A stretch of 59,268 nucleotides of DNA from an uncultured Bacteroidales bacterium (GCA_958418815.1 CATZGB010000017.1:1-59268); one strand, 5' to 3'; counted from the stretch's first letter, positions 24,740 through 33,612 are shown. Made by a program: numbers and translations. The notes: a model not told the origin generated them from the sequence alone.

Positions 24740-25525
24740 ATGAACAATTCGGACACAAATTTTTCAAATCAGTTACCTTTCGAGCAGTTGGCAAAACTCG
24801 GGCTCGACCGTGAAAAGGTTGAGAAATTGCCACAGGAGGTAAAGGAGAAGCTGATTAACGGAGAAGTGACACCTCTTATGGAGGTCACGTTACCGGCCGG
24901 GAATGGCATGGTTATCTCATTACCCCTCAAACTCCAGCTCGCCGCTGATAAAGACGGCAATCCCACGCTGATCGCATATCCCGTGCAGCGTGAACTGTCG
25001 GTTGACAGAAACAACGAGCTTCGCCTGTCGCAACAGGAACTTGACGCACTGCGCCGTGGCGACGTGTTGCAGAAAGCCATCGACATCAACGGCGAGAAGA
25101 CTCAGCAGTATCTCCAGCTCGACCCGGAAACGAAGTCAATCATCCACCGCCGCATAACCGAGGTGCAGATTGAGCAGAAGTTGAAGGACATGGAAAAGGT
25201 CAACGACATCGAGCTTGGCTCCCAGCAGAAACAGCAGGCACGCGAAGGCAAGCCGGTGGAACTGTCGGTAGGCGGCGAAAAGGTATCGGTCGGCATAGAC
25301 CTCAAAGAGCCTCAGGGCTTCAAGGTCGTAAAAGGCGACCTCAAGGAATGGGAGCGACAGCAGAAACTCCGCTATGACGAGCAGCACCCCGAATATCTCG
25401 GACTGGTAATGACCGACAAGAACCGCTGGGAATATCAGAAAGTTGTCGAGAATGATTCTAAGGAACGTGCCATCAGCCTCGACCCCACGCAGAAAGAGGA
25501 ACGGAAATCCGGACTAAAGAGATGA
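24740..25525 (+). CDS. DUF4099/DUF3945-type conjugative element protein
   Basis: 261 residues. N-terminal PFEQLAKLGLDREKVEKLPQEVKEKLINGEVTPLMEV (about 11-50) matches the DUF4099 start; the rest (about 85-240), with LSQQELDALRRGDVLQKAI and YLGLVMTDKNRWEY, resembles DUF3945. These proteins are common on Bacteroidetes ICEs, but their role is unknown; their neighbours suggest DNA processing or protection in the recipient. First gene of the operon under box promoter 3. Confidence 0.75.
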   Translation: MNNSDTNFSNQLPFEQLAKLGLDREKVEKLPQEVKEKLINGEVTPLMEVTLPAGNGMVISLPLKLQLAADKDGNPTLIAYPVQRELSVDRNNELRLSQQELDALRRGDVLQKAIDINGEKTQQYLQLDPETKSIIHRRITEVQIEQKLKDMEKVNDIELGSQQKQQAREGKPVELSVGGEKVSVGIDLKEPQGFKVVKGDLKEWERQQKLRYDEQHPEYLGLVMTDKNRWEYQKVVENDSKERAISLDPTQKEERKSGLKR

Positions 25526-25529
25526 TTGA

Positions 25530-26732
25530 ATGATCTCACAAAAGACAAAGATGGAACGGATGTCAACCGAGTACAACAGATTGAAAGCAATACATCCCGA
25601 TTCTATCATACTATTCGATACAGAAAAAGGCTATGAACTGTTCGGGCAAGATATTGAGGTCGGCAAGAAAATACTGAACCTTGATACTAACCATTTTGCT
25701 CCTGAGCTTATGGAAGATTATCTGTTCATGCTTGTCAAGAGCGGTAAACATATAATTATCAACGATGAAATAGATGTGTATGAAACAAAACTGAATAGCA
25801 AACAAGAAGCACATAACCCCATAGATAATACCGATATGCCAAGAAAAAAGAAAGAGAAGACTCCCCAGGAGGAGCTTGTAAAGACCACAAAGAGCGCGGT
25901 CGATGAAACGACCCCGAAAGAGAAAAAATCAGAATCCCAATCCGCCACCCAGGGCGAAGCCGCCGAGCGCAAGCCCCGTGAGCCTCAGATGGTGACGGTC
26001 AACGGCGACAAGGTGACACACGGCCACGCATACCAGAGCAAGACCAACCCGGAGGACTGGTATTTCACCGCCAAGATCAACGGCGAACAACTGAAGCCTC
26101 AGAAGATGGATCCGGCTGACCTCGTCGCCTATAAGGAGAAGGAACTCACCGTGCCGCAGCTAATGGAACGCTACTATCCCACGAAACTTATGCCGAGGGT
26201 GCCGGATGTAGCCTATCAAGTGGCAAATGTGCTGCCCGGACCCGGCGGAAACCTGACCATAGACAAGTTCAATGTCTATAAGGAGACCGACGAGACCCGC
26301 GCCGACTACGGCAAGTATAAGTTCTACGCACAGGTGGGAGACAAGAAGATGTCAACAACTGCCTCACGCGAGGACCTGAACGCATACTTCGACCGCGTGG
26401 CAACTCCCGGACAGCTTGTGGAGCGCAACTTCGGCGACCGTCTGCACCTGCAATCCCACTACGAGCAGTTCAGGCTCCCGGAGGGCATCGACCCCAAGGG
26501 TATCCGTGTCGCAAAGGACAAGGAAGATGGAAAGTGGAAGGTGTCGGCCGACCTCGGCGACGGACGTGGACGCACTTCCCGTCAGGAGCTGTCCTTCGAC
26601 GACGGCTATTCGCTTTTCAAGACGAAGACCGCCACACGCGAGCAGATAGCCGCAAAATATCTCACTGAGGAGATAAGCACCAAACTCGCCGCTCCGCTAT
26701 CTATGGAGAAATCAGCCTCCATGAAAATGTAA
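25530..26732 (+). CDS. MutS-I-like domain fused to DUF3945 repeats
   Basis: 400 residues. Residues about 10-85 (STEYNRLKAIHPDSIILFDTEKGYELFGQDIEVGKKIL) resemble MutS domain I, the mismatch-sensing mobile domain that normally starts QYLRIKAEHPDAILLFRMGDFYE. A charged linker (95-150) leads to a DUF3945-like C-terminal region with repeated blocks (FTAKINGEQLKPQKMDPADL ... FYAQVGDKKMSTTASREDL ... KVSADLGDGRGRTSRQELSFDD). Without MutS ATPase domains it cannot do mismatch repair alone. Fusions of this kind are known from polyvalent proteins of phages and ICEs. Confidence 0.75.
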   Translation: MISQKTKMERMSTEYNRLKAIHPDSIILFDTEKGYELFGQDIEVGKKILNLDTNHFAPELMEDYLFMLVKSGKHIIINDEIDVYETKLNSKQEAHNPIDNTDMPRKKKEKTPQEELVKTTKSAVDETTPKEKKSESQSATQGEAAERKPREPQMVTVNGDKVTHGHAYQSKTNPEDWYFTAKINGEQLKPQKMDPADLVAYKEKELTVPQLMERYYPTKLMPRVPDVAYQVANVLPGPGGNLTIDKFNVYKETDETRADYGKYKFYAQVGDKKMSTTASREDLNAYFDRVATPGQLVERNFGDRLHLQSHYEQFRLPEGIDPKGIRVAKDKEDGKWKVSADLGDGRGRTSRQELSFDDGYSLFKTKTATREQIAAKYLTEEISTKLAAPLSMEKSASMKM

Positions 26733-26767
26733 AACCGTTTCCCCACAACACTTAAAAGAATACCACT

Positions 26768-26995
26768 ATGGCAAAATTAGAATATGACGAACTTGTGCAG
26801 CTCCTTCAGGACGGTACAATAGGCTTCCTCCGCTTCATGCTTGAAAGCGATAATGCGGAGTCCTACCTCGAATGGTGCGAGCTTCATGGCATCGAACCCT
26901 CTGAAGAATCCGCCGAGTTCTACTACGACGAGACCGAGATTGACATGATGGAGCGTCAGCTGATAGATGACGAGGATTATGGCATCTGGAACTAA
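26768..26995 (+). CDS. Small acidic protein, unknown
   Basis: 75 residues, very acidic, with ELVQLLQDGTIGFLRFMLESDNAESYLEWCELHGIEPS and a Glu/Asp-rich end. Acidic proteins of this size in transfer operons may mimic DNA (as Ard proteins do), but no known motif proves it. It overlaps the ArdC-like start by 17 bases. Similar small proteins are common in this position on Bacteroidetes elements. Confidence 0.65.
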   Translation: MAKLEYDELVQLLQDGTIGFLRFMLESDNAESYLEWCELHGIEPSEESAEFYYDETEIDMMERQLIDDEDYGIWN

Positions 26996-28301
26996 CGGCG
27001 CGTCCAACAGTTCAGGCCAGCAGGCTCTCGACCGCTTCGCCCAGATGATGATCGAGCGTATGGAGAAGATGAAGGGCTCGGACTGGGAGAAGGGCTGGAT
27101 TGGCGGAGCCTCCTCCGCCGGCCTGCCCCAGAACATCATGGGGCGCAACTACTCCGGCTCAAACTCCTTCTTTCTCCAGTTGCACACTGCGGCGCAAGGC
27201 TACGAGCTTCCAGTGTTCCTCACATTCAAGCAGGCACACAACTTCAAGGCCCATGTCCTCAAAGGAGAGAAAGCCTTTCCGGTGATATACTGGGACATGA
27301 TGGTGCGAGACAAGGACGGCAAGAGAATATCCTCCGACGAGTACCGAGCCATGAGCCGTGACGAGCGTAAAAATCTTGACGTGATACCCTTTGTCAAGGC
27401 GTTCCCGGTTTACAACATCGACCAGACCAATTTCCGTGAGGCACAGCCTGAGAGGGTGCAGAAACTACTCGACCGCTTCAAGGTGCCTGAAATGCGTGAC
27501 ACACAGGGTATGTACGCCCACGGGGCACTCGACCGCATGGTTGCCGAGCAGACATGGCTCTGCCCCATACAGGCCGACCGCAAGGAGAGCGGCGCGTATT
27601 ATTCCCCCTCGCGTGATATTGTGGTGCTTCCCATGAAGCAGCAGTTCAACAAGGGCGCGACTCCGGAGGACATATACCGCGACGGCATGGAGTTCTACTC
27701 GACCATGCTACACGAAATGACGCACTCCACCATGACACCCGAAAGGCTCAACCGTGAGGCGGGCGCGAAGTTCGGCGACCCGAAATATGCGAAAGAGGAA
27801 CTGGTGGCCGAGCTTACAGCGGCCATGATAAGCCACTCTATGGGCTTCGACTCAAAAGTCACCGACAACTCGGCGGCCTACCTCGATTCATGGATAGGCG
27901 CGCTCCGGCAGGAGCCGAAGTTCATCGTGTCGGTGATGGCCGATGTCAACAAGGCTTCGGAAATGATACTCGACCGTGTGGACGCACAGCGCATATCGCT
28001 CGGCGAACAGCCTTATCTGGCGAAGAACGACCCTCTGATGGCTCCTTTGGAGGACGAGATATGCCCGTTCAGGAACGCTGCCATAATCAAGACCCGCTCC
28101 GGCGACTTCGCCCTGCGTGCCTCATACAACGGTGTCGATCTCGGTGTGAAGCCTATCGAGCGTTCAACCGCGAGAATGTATTTCCAGCTCACCGACCAAC
28201 GCGAGAAAGACATATTCCTCGGAAGCGCGATACGCAAGAATTATGAATCGGAGATTGCAGGCATCGACCGCCGCGCCTCCAAGTCACTCTCAATCGTCTG
28301 A
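26979..28301 (+). CDS. ArdC-like antirestriction/metalloprotease protein
   Basis: 440 residues from ATG 26979 (an in-frame ATG at 26967 would give four more). The N-terminal domain (ALDRFAQMMIERMEK ... NYSGSNSFFLQLHTAAQGYELPVFLTFKQAHN) is the ArdC N-terminal ssDNA-binding type (DUF1738). Zincin motif LHEMTHSTM (His245, Glu246, His249) follows, then EELVAELTAAMISHSMGF. ArdC of IncW plasmids protects incoming DNA from restriction. A further C-terminal part (about 330-440) is of unknown role. Confidence 0.88.
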   Translation: MASGTNGASNSSGQQALDRFAQMMIERMEKMKGSDWEKGWIGGASSAGLPQNIMGRNYSGSNSFFLQLHTAAQGYELPVFLTFKQAHNFKAHVLKGEKAFPVIYWDMMVRDKDGKRISSDEYRAMSRDERKNLDVIPFVKAFPVYNIDQTNFREAQPERVQKLLDRFKVPEMRDTQGMYAHGALDRMVAEQTWLCPIQADRKESGAYYSPSRDIVVLPMKQQFNKGATPEDIYRDGMEFYSTMLHEMTHSTMTPERLNREAGAKFGDPKYAKEELVAELTAAMISHSMGFDSKVTDNSAAYLDSWIGALRQEPKFIVSVMADVNKASEMILDRVDAQRISLGEQPYLAKNDPLMAPLEDEICPFRNAAIIKTRSGDFALRASYNGVDLGVKPIERSTARMYFQLTDQREKDIFLGSAIRKNYESEIAGIDRRASKSLSIV

Positions 28302-28305
28302 AGCT

Positions 28306-29496
28306 ATGGCACCGGCTGACTATAAAGTTAAGTTCAAAGAACTTAAATCGCGTGTTGGTATTGATGATGTCGCCTATTCGCTCGGCTACCGCCTCGACCG
28401 CAAGGCAGGTGTGGGCCGGTACATCGAGCTTGTGCTGGGCGAGGGACGCGACAAGCGCGACACAATCATCGTCAGCAACCGCCGCGACAAGGCTTCGCAG
28501 ACTTTCTTCCGGCGTGACGGCTCAAAGGGCGACGTGGTGTCGTTCATACGCGAGAACCTTTCATCTTTCAATGTTATCGGGCTTACCGAATGGCAGAAGA
28601 TAGCGAAAGTGATGGCGCAGTTCGCCAATATGCCGGAGCCGGATTATGACCGCGACAGGGATTATGTACGCTCGGCATCCGCGCCTCAGGTGTTCGACCC
28701 TTCGCGCTACCGTGTCAAGGAACTGGACGCGGCCAATATCCCCCGGCTGTTCGCACAGCGCGGACTGTCGGCAGATACGGTCAAGGCTCTCGCCCCGTTC
28801 ATTTCCCTTGTGTCTGACAGACGCAACGAGAATTTCAACGGCTACAATATTGGCTTCCCCTACACGGAAGCCGGGAGTGACAAGACTGTGGGATATGAGA
28901 TCCGCGGCGTGAGCGGTTACAAGTCAAAGGCCGCCGGCACCAATTCCTCCACGGCGGCGTGGGTGGCCGACCTGTCGCACGGCAACAACGGTCTCGTGCG
29001 TCATGTGTTCTTTTGTGAATCCGCCTTTGACGCTATGGCTTTTTTCCAGCTGAACCGGCCCCGGTTAGGCGAGGATATCGCCCTTGTCTCCCTCGGCGGC
29101 ACGTTCTCCGACCGTCAGGTACTGGGCGTGATGGAGCGTTTTCCAAACGCCCGTGCCTACGACTGCTTCGACAACGACCTTGCCGGACGCATCAACGGAC
29201 TCCGCCTCATGGCTCTTGTCGAGGACATTCCACTCAAAATCACCAAGACACCGGAGGGCTTGATGGTGGAGGCCAAAGGCAAGAGTTTTCCGGTGTCACC
29301 CGACCGCTCCGCCTACACTCAGTTTGAGCCGCATATCTCCGTGCGTTACCGCATGGGGCAGTGGCAGCCTCCTAAGGACTTCAAGGACTGGAACGACTGC
29401 CTGTTGGGTAAACGCTCATCAATCAAGATACTCCCTACCAAACATGACCGTGACGATAACCTCGCCGAGCAACGCGCTTCCGGCTTAAAAATATGA
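28306..29496 (+). CDS. TOPRIM primase-like protein (DUF3991)
   Basis: 396 residues from ATG 28306, four bases after the ArdC stop; an upstream ATG at 28243 would overlap 59 bases and is less likely. Residues about 10-110 carry a DUF3991-like region (VDDVAYSLGYRLDR ... FFRRDGSKGDVVSFI). TOPRIM features follow: FFCESAFDAMAFF (Glu near residue 240) and YDCFDNDLAGR (Asp pair near 285). TraP-like primases of CTnDOT elements have this core. It may prime complementary-strand synthesis after transfer. Confidence 0.85.
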   Translation: MAPADYKVKFKELKSRVGIDDVAYSLGYRLDRKAGVGRYIELVLGEGRDKRDTIIVSNRRDKASQTFFRRDGSKGDVVSFIRENLSSFNVIGLTEWQKIAKVMAQFANMPEPDYDRDRDYVRSASAPQVFDPSRYRVKELDAANIPRLFAQRGLSADTVKALAPFISLVSDRRNENFNGYNIGFPYTEAGSDKTVGYEIRGVSGYKSKAAGTNSSTAAWVADLSHGNNGLVRHVFFCESAFDAMAFFQLNRPRLGEDIALVSLGGTFSDRQVLGVMERFPNARAYDCFDNDLAGRINGLRLMALVEDIPLKITKTPEGLMVEAKGKSFPVSPDRSAYTQFEPHISVRYRMGQWQPPKDFKDWNDCLLGKRSSIKILPTKHDRDDNLAEQRASGLKI

Positions 29497-29503
29497 CTGA
29501 CCG

Positions 29504-30238
29504 ATGAAGACTATCAAACCGAAAACAGCCCTGCTCGCACTATCCCTCCTTGTCATTCCTGGAGCGGACATGATGGCGCAACAGACCGACCCGACGCTCA
29601 CGGCGGCGGTGATAGCGCAGACTGTGGAGCTTAACAATATCCACAAGAAGCGTAAGTCAACCCAGGAGAAGATCATTGCGGCTGAAGCCGCCGTGACAGT
29701 AGCCCTCGACCGCGTTCACTCCGTGGAGAACAAGATGCTTGAGTATCTTTCCAACGCCCAGGGTGCCATGCAGAATCTCTACCAGATAAAGCGTGCCGGT
29801 GAACTGGTGCTTACGGAGATACCCAAGAACTGTGATCTGTTGCGTAAATCGGTACCGGGGCATCTTAAAGGCACGGCCATAGCGGTGCTGGTGTCCGATG
29901 AGCTGACTGACGCGGCCACGCAGATGGCGGCTCTCTATCCCTTCATGCAACAGCTTGTCACGTCGGGTAGCTACACTGTCACAGGTTCTGATGGCAAAAA
30001 AGAGAAGCACAAGGTCAACCTGCTCAACTCTGCCGAGCGGTACTATGTGGCAAACGAGGTGGTGACACGTCTGGAGACAATCAACACCGACCTGTGGCTG
30101 CTGGCGTGGCAGATACGCACTCTCTCATGGAACGACCTGTGGTTCTCGCTCGACCCCGACGGCTGGGCCTCGGTGATGTCGGGAAAGGCTATCGCGGAGA
30201 CCCTTGTGTGGGAGTGGAACACGATAAAATACAGATAA
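29504..30238 (+). CDS. Second TraI-like exported protein (paralogue)
   Basis: 244 residues. Signal peptide at about 1-25 (ALLALSLLVIPGADMMAQ), coiled-coil start (ELNNIHKKRKSTQEKIIAAEAAV), and the end DLWFSLDPDGWASVM ... WEWNTIKYR, which parallels DLFFAIDPEGWANM ... LNWNGLRIIK in the TraI-like protein at 9373-10131. A second copy of a channel-side protein in the DNA-processing operon is unexpected. It may be an alternative VirB5-like tip subunit or a recipient-side factor. Confidence 0.75.
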   Translation: MKTIKPKTALLALSLLVIPGADMMAQQTDPTLTAAVIAQTVELNNIHKKRKSTQEKIIAAEAAVTVALDRVHSVENKMLEYLSNAQGAMQNLYQIKRAGELVLTEIPKNCDLLRKSVPGHLKGTAIAVLVSDELTDAATQMAALYPFMQQLVTSGSYTVTGSDGKKEKHKVNLLNSAERYYVANEVVTRLETINTDLWLLAWQIRTLSWNDLWFSLDPDGWASVMSGKAIAETLVWEWNTIKYR

Positions 30239-30263
30239 ACGAACTATCAACAACATTTTTTAC

Positions 30264-30809
30264 ATGGATACAGAAACAAAGATTATCGGCCGTTGCCCTG
30301 TGTGCGGCGGCAATGTGGTGAAGACCTGCAAGGGCTACCGCTGTGAGAACAACACCGGGGAGGACGGCAAGTGCGGACTCTTCATCAACGGTGTTATCGG
30401 CAACCGCAAGATGGCGGATGCCGAGGTCGCGGAACTGCTGGAGAAGCGTAGCATACTGCTCGACGGCTTCGCCACAAAGGAGTGGAAGACTTTTCCGACC
30501 GTGCTTGTCATGGCGGCTGACGGCTCTATCAATATGGAGTCGGTGGTGGCACGCTGCCCCCGTTGCGGCGGCGAGATCCGCGTGGGCGCAAAGGCGTTCA
30601 ACTGCTCGAACTACCGGCAGGAGGGAAGCCCCTGCGACTTCGTGATATGGCGAAATATTGCCGGGCACCTCATGACGCTCGATGAAGTGCGCGAGATATG
30701 CGCCGATGGTGTCACATCCCACGAGGTTGAGATGTTCGGCGAGAACGGCTCTGTTTATCGCCGCAAACTCGGCTTGTCACCCGACAAACTAAAGGTCATC
30801 AAGGTATGA
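30264..30809 (+). CDS. Orphan topoisomerase-type zinc-finger protein
   Basis: 181 residues with two zinc-finger repeats: CPVCGGNVVKTCKGYRCEN ... CGLFINGVIGNRKM (about 10-50) and CPRCGGEIRVGAKAFNCSN ... PCDFVIWRNIAGHLM (about 97-135). These are the C-terminal repeats of type IA topoisomerases and DUF3945-linked TopB of ICEs, without the catalytic TOPRIM part. It probably binds ssDNA. Overlaps the next gene by 4 bases (ATGA). Confidence 0.8.
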   Translation: MDTETKIIGRCPVCGGNVVKTCKGYRCENNTGEDGKCGLFINGVIGNRKMADAEVAELLEKRSILLDGFATKEWKTFPTVLVMAADGSINMESVVARCPRCGGEIRVGAKAFNCSNYRQEGSPCDFVIWRNIAGHLMTLDEVREICADGVTSHEVEMFGENGSVYRRKLGLSPDKLKVIKV

Positions 30810-31345
30810 AGCCGGGAATGAAACTTGCCATACTGCTCATAAGTTGTGTGGCTGTGTGGGGCGGCATAGGTTGTGCGTTCCACTACTTCGGCCAGCCGTC
30901 GAAACGGGCGCAGTCGGTGGCGGAGAAAGCATTGATGGCCTCGGTGGATAATCCGGAATCGGTAAAGGTCATAGCGGTCAGCAAGCCTGACAGCGTGTTC
31001 GGCCGCAACTACATCAACAACGACGAGAAAATGGCGATAGCCATGTCGATGATGAAAGTCAACGAACAGGTCATGTCCCGGACAGACGGGCTTCAGAACC
31101 TCGATTTTGAGGACAACGCCGTTTCCGAGCTTGTCGGCCGCCAGATGTCGGCGATGTCCGCTCTACGCTCTATGGTGGGCTTCGAGACTCCTGACGCTCC
31201 ACGCAAGCCATTCTCCGGCTGGAAAGTGAAGATAGAGTATGAGGCTCTGTCGGAAAGCGGCTCTCCCTACCGCTCGGAATACTGGTTTATACTTGATCGT
31301 GACGCTCAGTGCGTCGTAAACTCTTTTGAAATACCTCTTTTATAA
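30806..31345 (+). CDS. Membrane-anchored protein, unknown
   Basis: 179 residues. One hydrophobic N-terminal helix (7-28, LAILLISCVAVWGGIGCAFHYF), perhaps a lipoprotein signal around GIGC but with an odd following residue. The outside part has a helical half and ends in a beta-rich stretch (GWKVKIEYEALSESGSPYRSEYWFILDRDAQCV) resembling small cystatin-like or lipoprotein domains. Translationally coupled to the zinc-finger gene. No family recognised. Confidence 0.65.
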   Translation: MKPGMKLAILLISCVAVWGGIGCAFHYFGQPSKRAQSVAEKALMASVDNPESVKVIAVSKPDSVFGRNYINNDEKMAIAMSMMKVNEQVMSRTDGLQNLDFEDNAVSELVGRQMSAMSALRSMVGFETPDAPRKPFSGWKVKIEYEALSESGSPYRSEYWFILDRDAQCVVNSFEIPLL

Positions 31346-31366
31346 ATCCCTAAACTGAATACAACG

Positions 31367-31552
31367 ATGAAAGAACTACTTGATCAGATCGACACGCTCA
31401 CTGCATCTTTCCTGAAAGACGCCTGCTCTCAGCTCGACAAAGGCAACAAGGCCGCCGGACTCCGTGCACGTCGCGCTTCCCTCGAACTGGAGCCGCTGCT
31501 CAAACGCTTTCGCAAACTCTCGCTGGAAGCCGCCAACAACAAGGCTGAATAA
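31367..31552 (+). CDS. Histone H1-like (Hc1) protein
   Basis: 61 residues. KDACSQLDKGNKAAGLRARRASLELEPLLKRFRKLSLEA is the pattern of the Bacteroidetes histone H1-like family (Hc1-like). It is short, helical and basic, and likely compacts or coats DNA. As the last gene of the DNA-processing operon it could act on transferred DNA. A terminator follows at 31595-31620. Confidence 0.85.
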   Translation: MKELLDQIDTLTASFLKDACSQLDKGNKAAGLRARRASLELEPLLKRFRKLSLEAANNKAE

Positions 31553-31594
31553 TCAGCCCTCGATAGGACAATTTCTTTGCTGTCAAAAACCGGG

Positions 31595-31620
31595 ACTCCC
31601 TGTGCGTGAGCATGGGGAGT
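31595..31620 (+). terminator. Hairpin ending the DNA-processing operon
   Basis: ACTCCC and GGGAGT (31595-31600 and 31615-31620) enclose an inner TGC/GCA pair, then TCTACTATTT follows. It lies between convergent genes, so it may serve both strands. Confidence 0.65.
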
Positions 31621-31624
31621 TCTA

Positions 31625-31939
31625 CTATTTAATCCAATCTTTTTTCAGTACCCTGAATGAATAAAAAGGACTATATATGATGAATAAGCAACTCAGTAGA
31701 AACTGGTATTTAAGTGTGTCTTTATTTCGACTTATAAAATAATTTATTCTTAATACAATTCCTGAAGGTATCAATAAGACAATAATCATCCAAATAGACA
31801 TCAAATCACCCCAAGGCCATAAGTGAAATGAATCTACGATAGCACACACCGCAATATAAACGAACAAAAAGATATTGCAAAGTGTAAATATCAGATATAA
31901 TTGTTTGAAATTAGGAATTTTGTCGCAATTAAATTTCAT
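31625..31939 (-). CDS. Three-helix membrane protein, unknown
   Basis: 104 residues with hydrophobic helices at about 13-37, 45-65 and 78-95. A perfect AAAGGAGGT ribosome site precedes it inside the upstream 31-residue gene, whose TGA overlaps its ATG. Last gene of the minus-strand operon starting at about 34500. AT-rich. No family recognised. Confidence 0.6.
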   Translation of the reverse strand: MKFNCDKIPNFKQLYLIFTLCNIFLFVYIAVCAIVDSFHLWPWGDLMSIWMIIVLLIPSGIVLRINYFISRNKDTLKYQFLLSCLFIIYSPFYSFRVLKKDWIK

Positions 31940-32031
31940 CGTTTACCTCCTTTCCGCCAGAGAATAATGAACAGGACAAGGGATAAAAAGTAGGTTATCC
32001 ACATCAGAGTGGACAAACCATCTATATACAT
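31936..32031 (-). CDS. 31-residue single-pass membrane protein
   Basis: The frame encodes MYIDGLSTLMWITYFLSLVLFIILWRKGGKR-like order: a short polar start, one long hydrophobic helix (about 8-24) and a basic C-terminus, as in small membrane proteins. Its stop overlaps the next start (TGATG type), which argues for real translation. Too short for a family call. Confidence 0.45.
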   Translation of the reverse strand: MYIDGLSTLMWITYFLSLVLFIILWRKGGKR

Positions 32032-32054
32032 ATAGTATCATTCCTCTATTATGT

Positions 32055-32174
32055 CTATATTGTATGGTTAAATAATATACTTGCATCCACATAGGCGTTA
32101 ATCCACGTCAATGTTCCATAGATAAATATTGAGATAAATATTATCAAGCCAACTATCTTCTGCCAAGTCTTCAT
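32055..32174 (-). CDS. 39-residue single-pass membrane protein
   Basis: MKTWQKIVGLIIFISIFIYG opens the protein: basic start then one hydrophobic helix (about 7-25), followed by a short polar end. It begins two bases after the stop of the upstream gene in the same operon. Small size, good start and spacing support it; function unknown. Confidence 0.5.
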   Translation of the reverse strand: MKTWQKIVGLIIFISIFIYGTLTWINAYVDASILFNHTI

Positions 32175-32176
32175 AA

Positions 32177-32740
32177 TCACTCTGAAAAACAAGTTATGCA
32201 AATGAATATTACGATAACAGCAACAATCGATGCCAGCACTATCTTTGACACATAACTTTTTGTTTCTTGTGAAGCCTCATAATCGAAACGAGACGGCCCT
32301 GCATATTTTTCAATCGCCTTACGAACACTTTTGCTTCGGCAATACAGATCGGATAGGCAAATGTCGTGGAACTCAAACTGTTCACCATTTACCGAAGTTT
32401 TGATTCTTAGCCATCTTTCCACGAAACGAGCAAAATAAGATACGTTCCAACTGGTATAGACGCTCACTATATCCCACCACCAATTATATGTTTTGGTCTT
32501 GCCCCAGTCCTTTATTGTTATTCCCTCGCTGTCAATTATTAGCGTGGTTCTACCATAGCGGATATATTTATAGGCATATACAGCCACACCCAAACCGAAA
32601 AAGACCGCACCAAATATGCACCAAAATTTAGGTGTATAGATAGAAACGTATAAAGACACGCCAAACATCACCGTTACCAACAGTGGAGACGTCAGCGATT
32701 CTTTTGCTATATATCGATTATTTATCGGCACTTTTGTCAT
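32177..32740 (-). CDS. Membrane protein with PH-like centre, unknown
   Basis: 187 residues. Two hydrophobic helices at about 18-55, a soluble middle (RTTLIIDSEGITIKDWGKTKTYNWWWDIVSVYT) with the look of a bacterial PH/YcxB-like domain, and a last helix at about 165-185. It overlaps the upstream lipoprotein gene by 4 bases (ATGA). Cargo; role unknown. Confidence 0.65.
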   Translation of the reverse strand: MTKVPINNRYIAKESLTSPLLVTVMFGVSLYVSIYTPKFWCIFGAVFFGLGVAVYAYKYIRYGRTTLIIDSEGITIKDWGKTKTYNWWWDIVSVYTSWNVSYFARFVERWLRIKTSVNGEQFEFHDICLSDLYCRSKSVRKAIEKYAGPSRFDYEASQETKSYVSKIVLASIVAVIVIFICITCFSE

Positions 32741-33609
32741 ATTATTTCCCGGCCCACCATTTCGATTTTGGAAATTTTGTTCTTTGAATAATCGACAACC
32801 ATTATGGCTTCATCTGTCACGTTCTCATCATTTGGATTAGGCTTCCATCTTACATAGAATCTTTTTGGGGATGTATTATCTGAGCCATCTTCCGTTTTCC
32901 ATGTTATAGCCATAGTTTTTACAGCATTGCGAAAAGCGGTATCTGCATAAGCTATTTCAATATCTCCATTCAGAAGTTTAGTCGCACACCCCTCGTTGCA
33001 GTATCGGTCAAATAATGTTTTCATATCCCTAACAGCAACTCCGGCGGCTCGTTCACTGAAATATAGTGTCATAAAACCGGATACTATGTCATATCCGTCA
33101 ATTCCAAGAGCATAATCTTCAGTGATTATATCGTATGTTCCGTTTTTGCGGATTTGATACAGCAAAGGCCAACCGTCATCGGTATCAGGCAGAAAACAAC
33201 CGAAAGTGAGATATATTGTAGAGTCGGAATACCAATGCAGTCCGCCTCCCCAATACATTTGATACTCGCCTTCCTGTCCCATTAGATCTTTTGTGCGAAT
33301 CTCTTTATTTATGAAGACGGGACAGTTATCGTATGAGAGGGTTACAAAGACAGATGAATCACCAAATGTATTTTCACCTATTTTTATACGGGCATCATTT
33401 GGCGCAATGGTAGTTATCAGCGTCCAGTGCCCAACGACTGTATCCTCTATCACACGACCACATGGTATGGATTGTATAGAATCTACTACTTCTACAACTT
33501 CTATGGTTTTGCTGTCGGTAGTTTTATCGGTTTTGCAACCAACTATATATGACAACATAATTGCCACGAAACCATACAGAAATAAATATCTCATGTCAAT
33601 CTGCTTCAT
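32737..33609 (-). CDS. Lipoprotein, unknown
   Basis: 290 residues. Signal peptide ends with lipobox-like SYIVGC (Cys about residue 25) followed by KTDKTTDS. The mature part is beta-rich and acidic (KIGENTFGDSSVFVTLSYDNCPVFINKEIRTKDL ... WGGGLHWYSDSTIYLTFGC). No known family. Second gene of the minus-strand operon, three bases after the DKNYY-type gene. Confidence 0.7.
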   Translation of the reverse strand: MKQIDMRYLFLYGFVAIMLSYIVGCKTDKTTDSKTIEVVEVVDSIQSIPCGRVIEDTVVGHWTLITTIAPNDARIKIGENTFGDSSVFVTLSYDNCPVFINKEIRTKDLMGQEGEYQMYWGGGLHWYSDSTIYLTFGCFLPDTDDGWPLLYQIRKNGTYDIITEDYALGIDGYDIVSGFMTLYFSERAAGVAVRDMKTLFDRYCNEGCATKLLNGDIEIAYADTAFRNAVKTMAITWKTEDGSDNTSPKRFYVRWKPNPNDENVTDEAIMVVDYSKNKISKIEMVGREII

Positions 33610-33612
33610 AAA

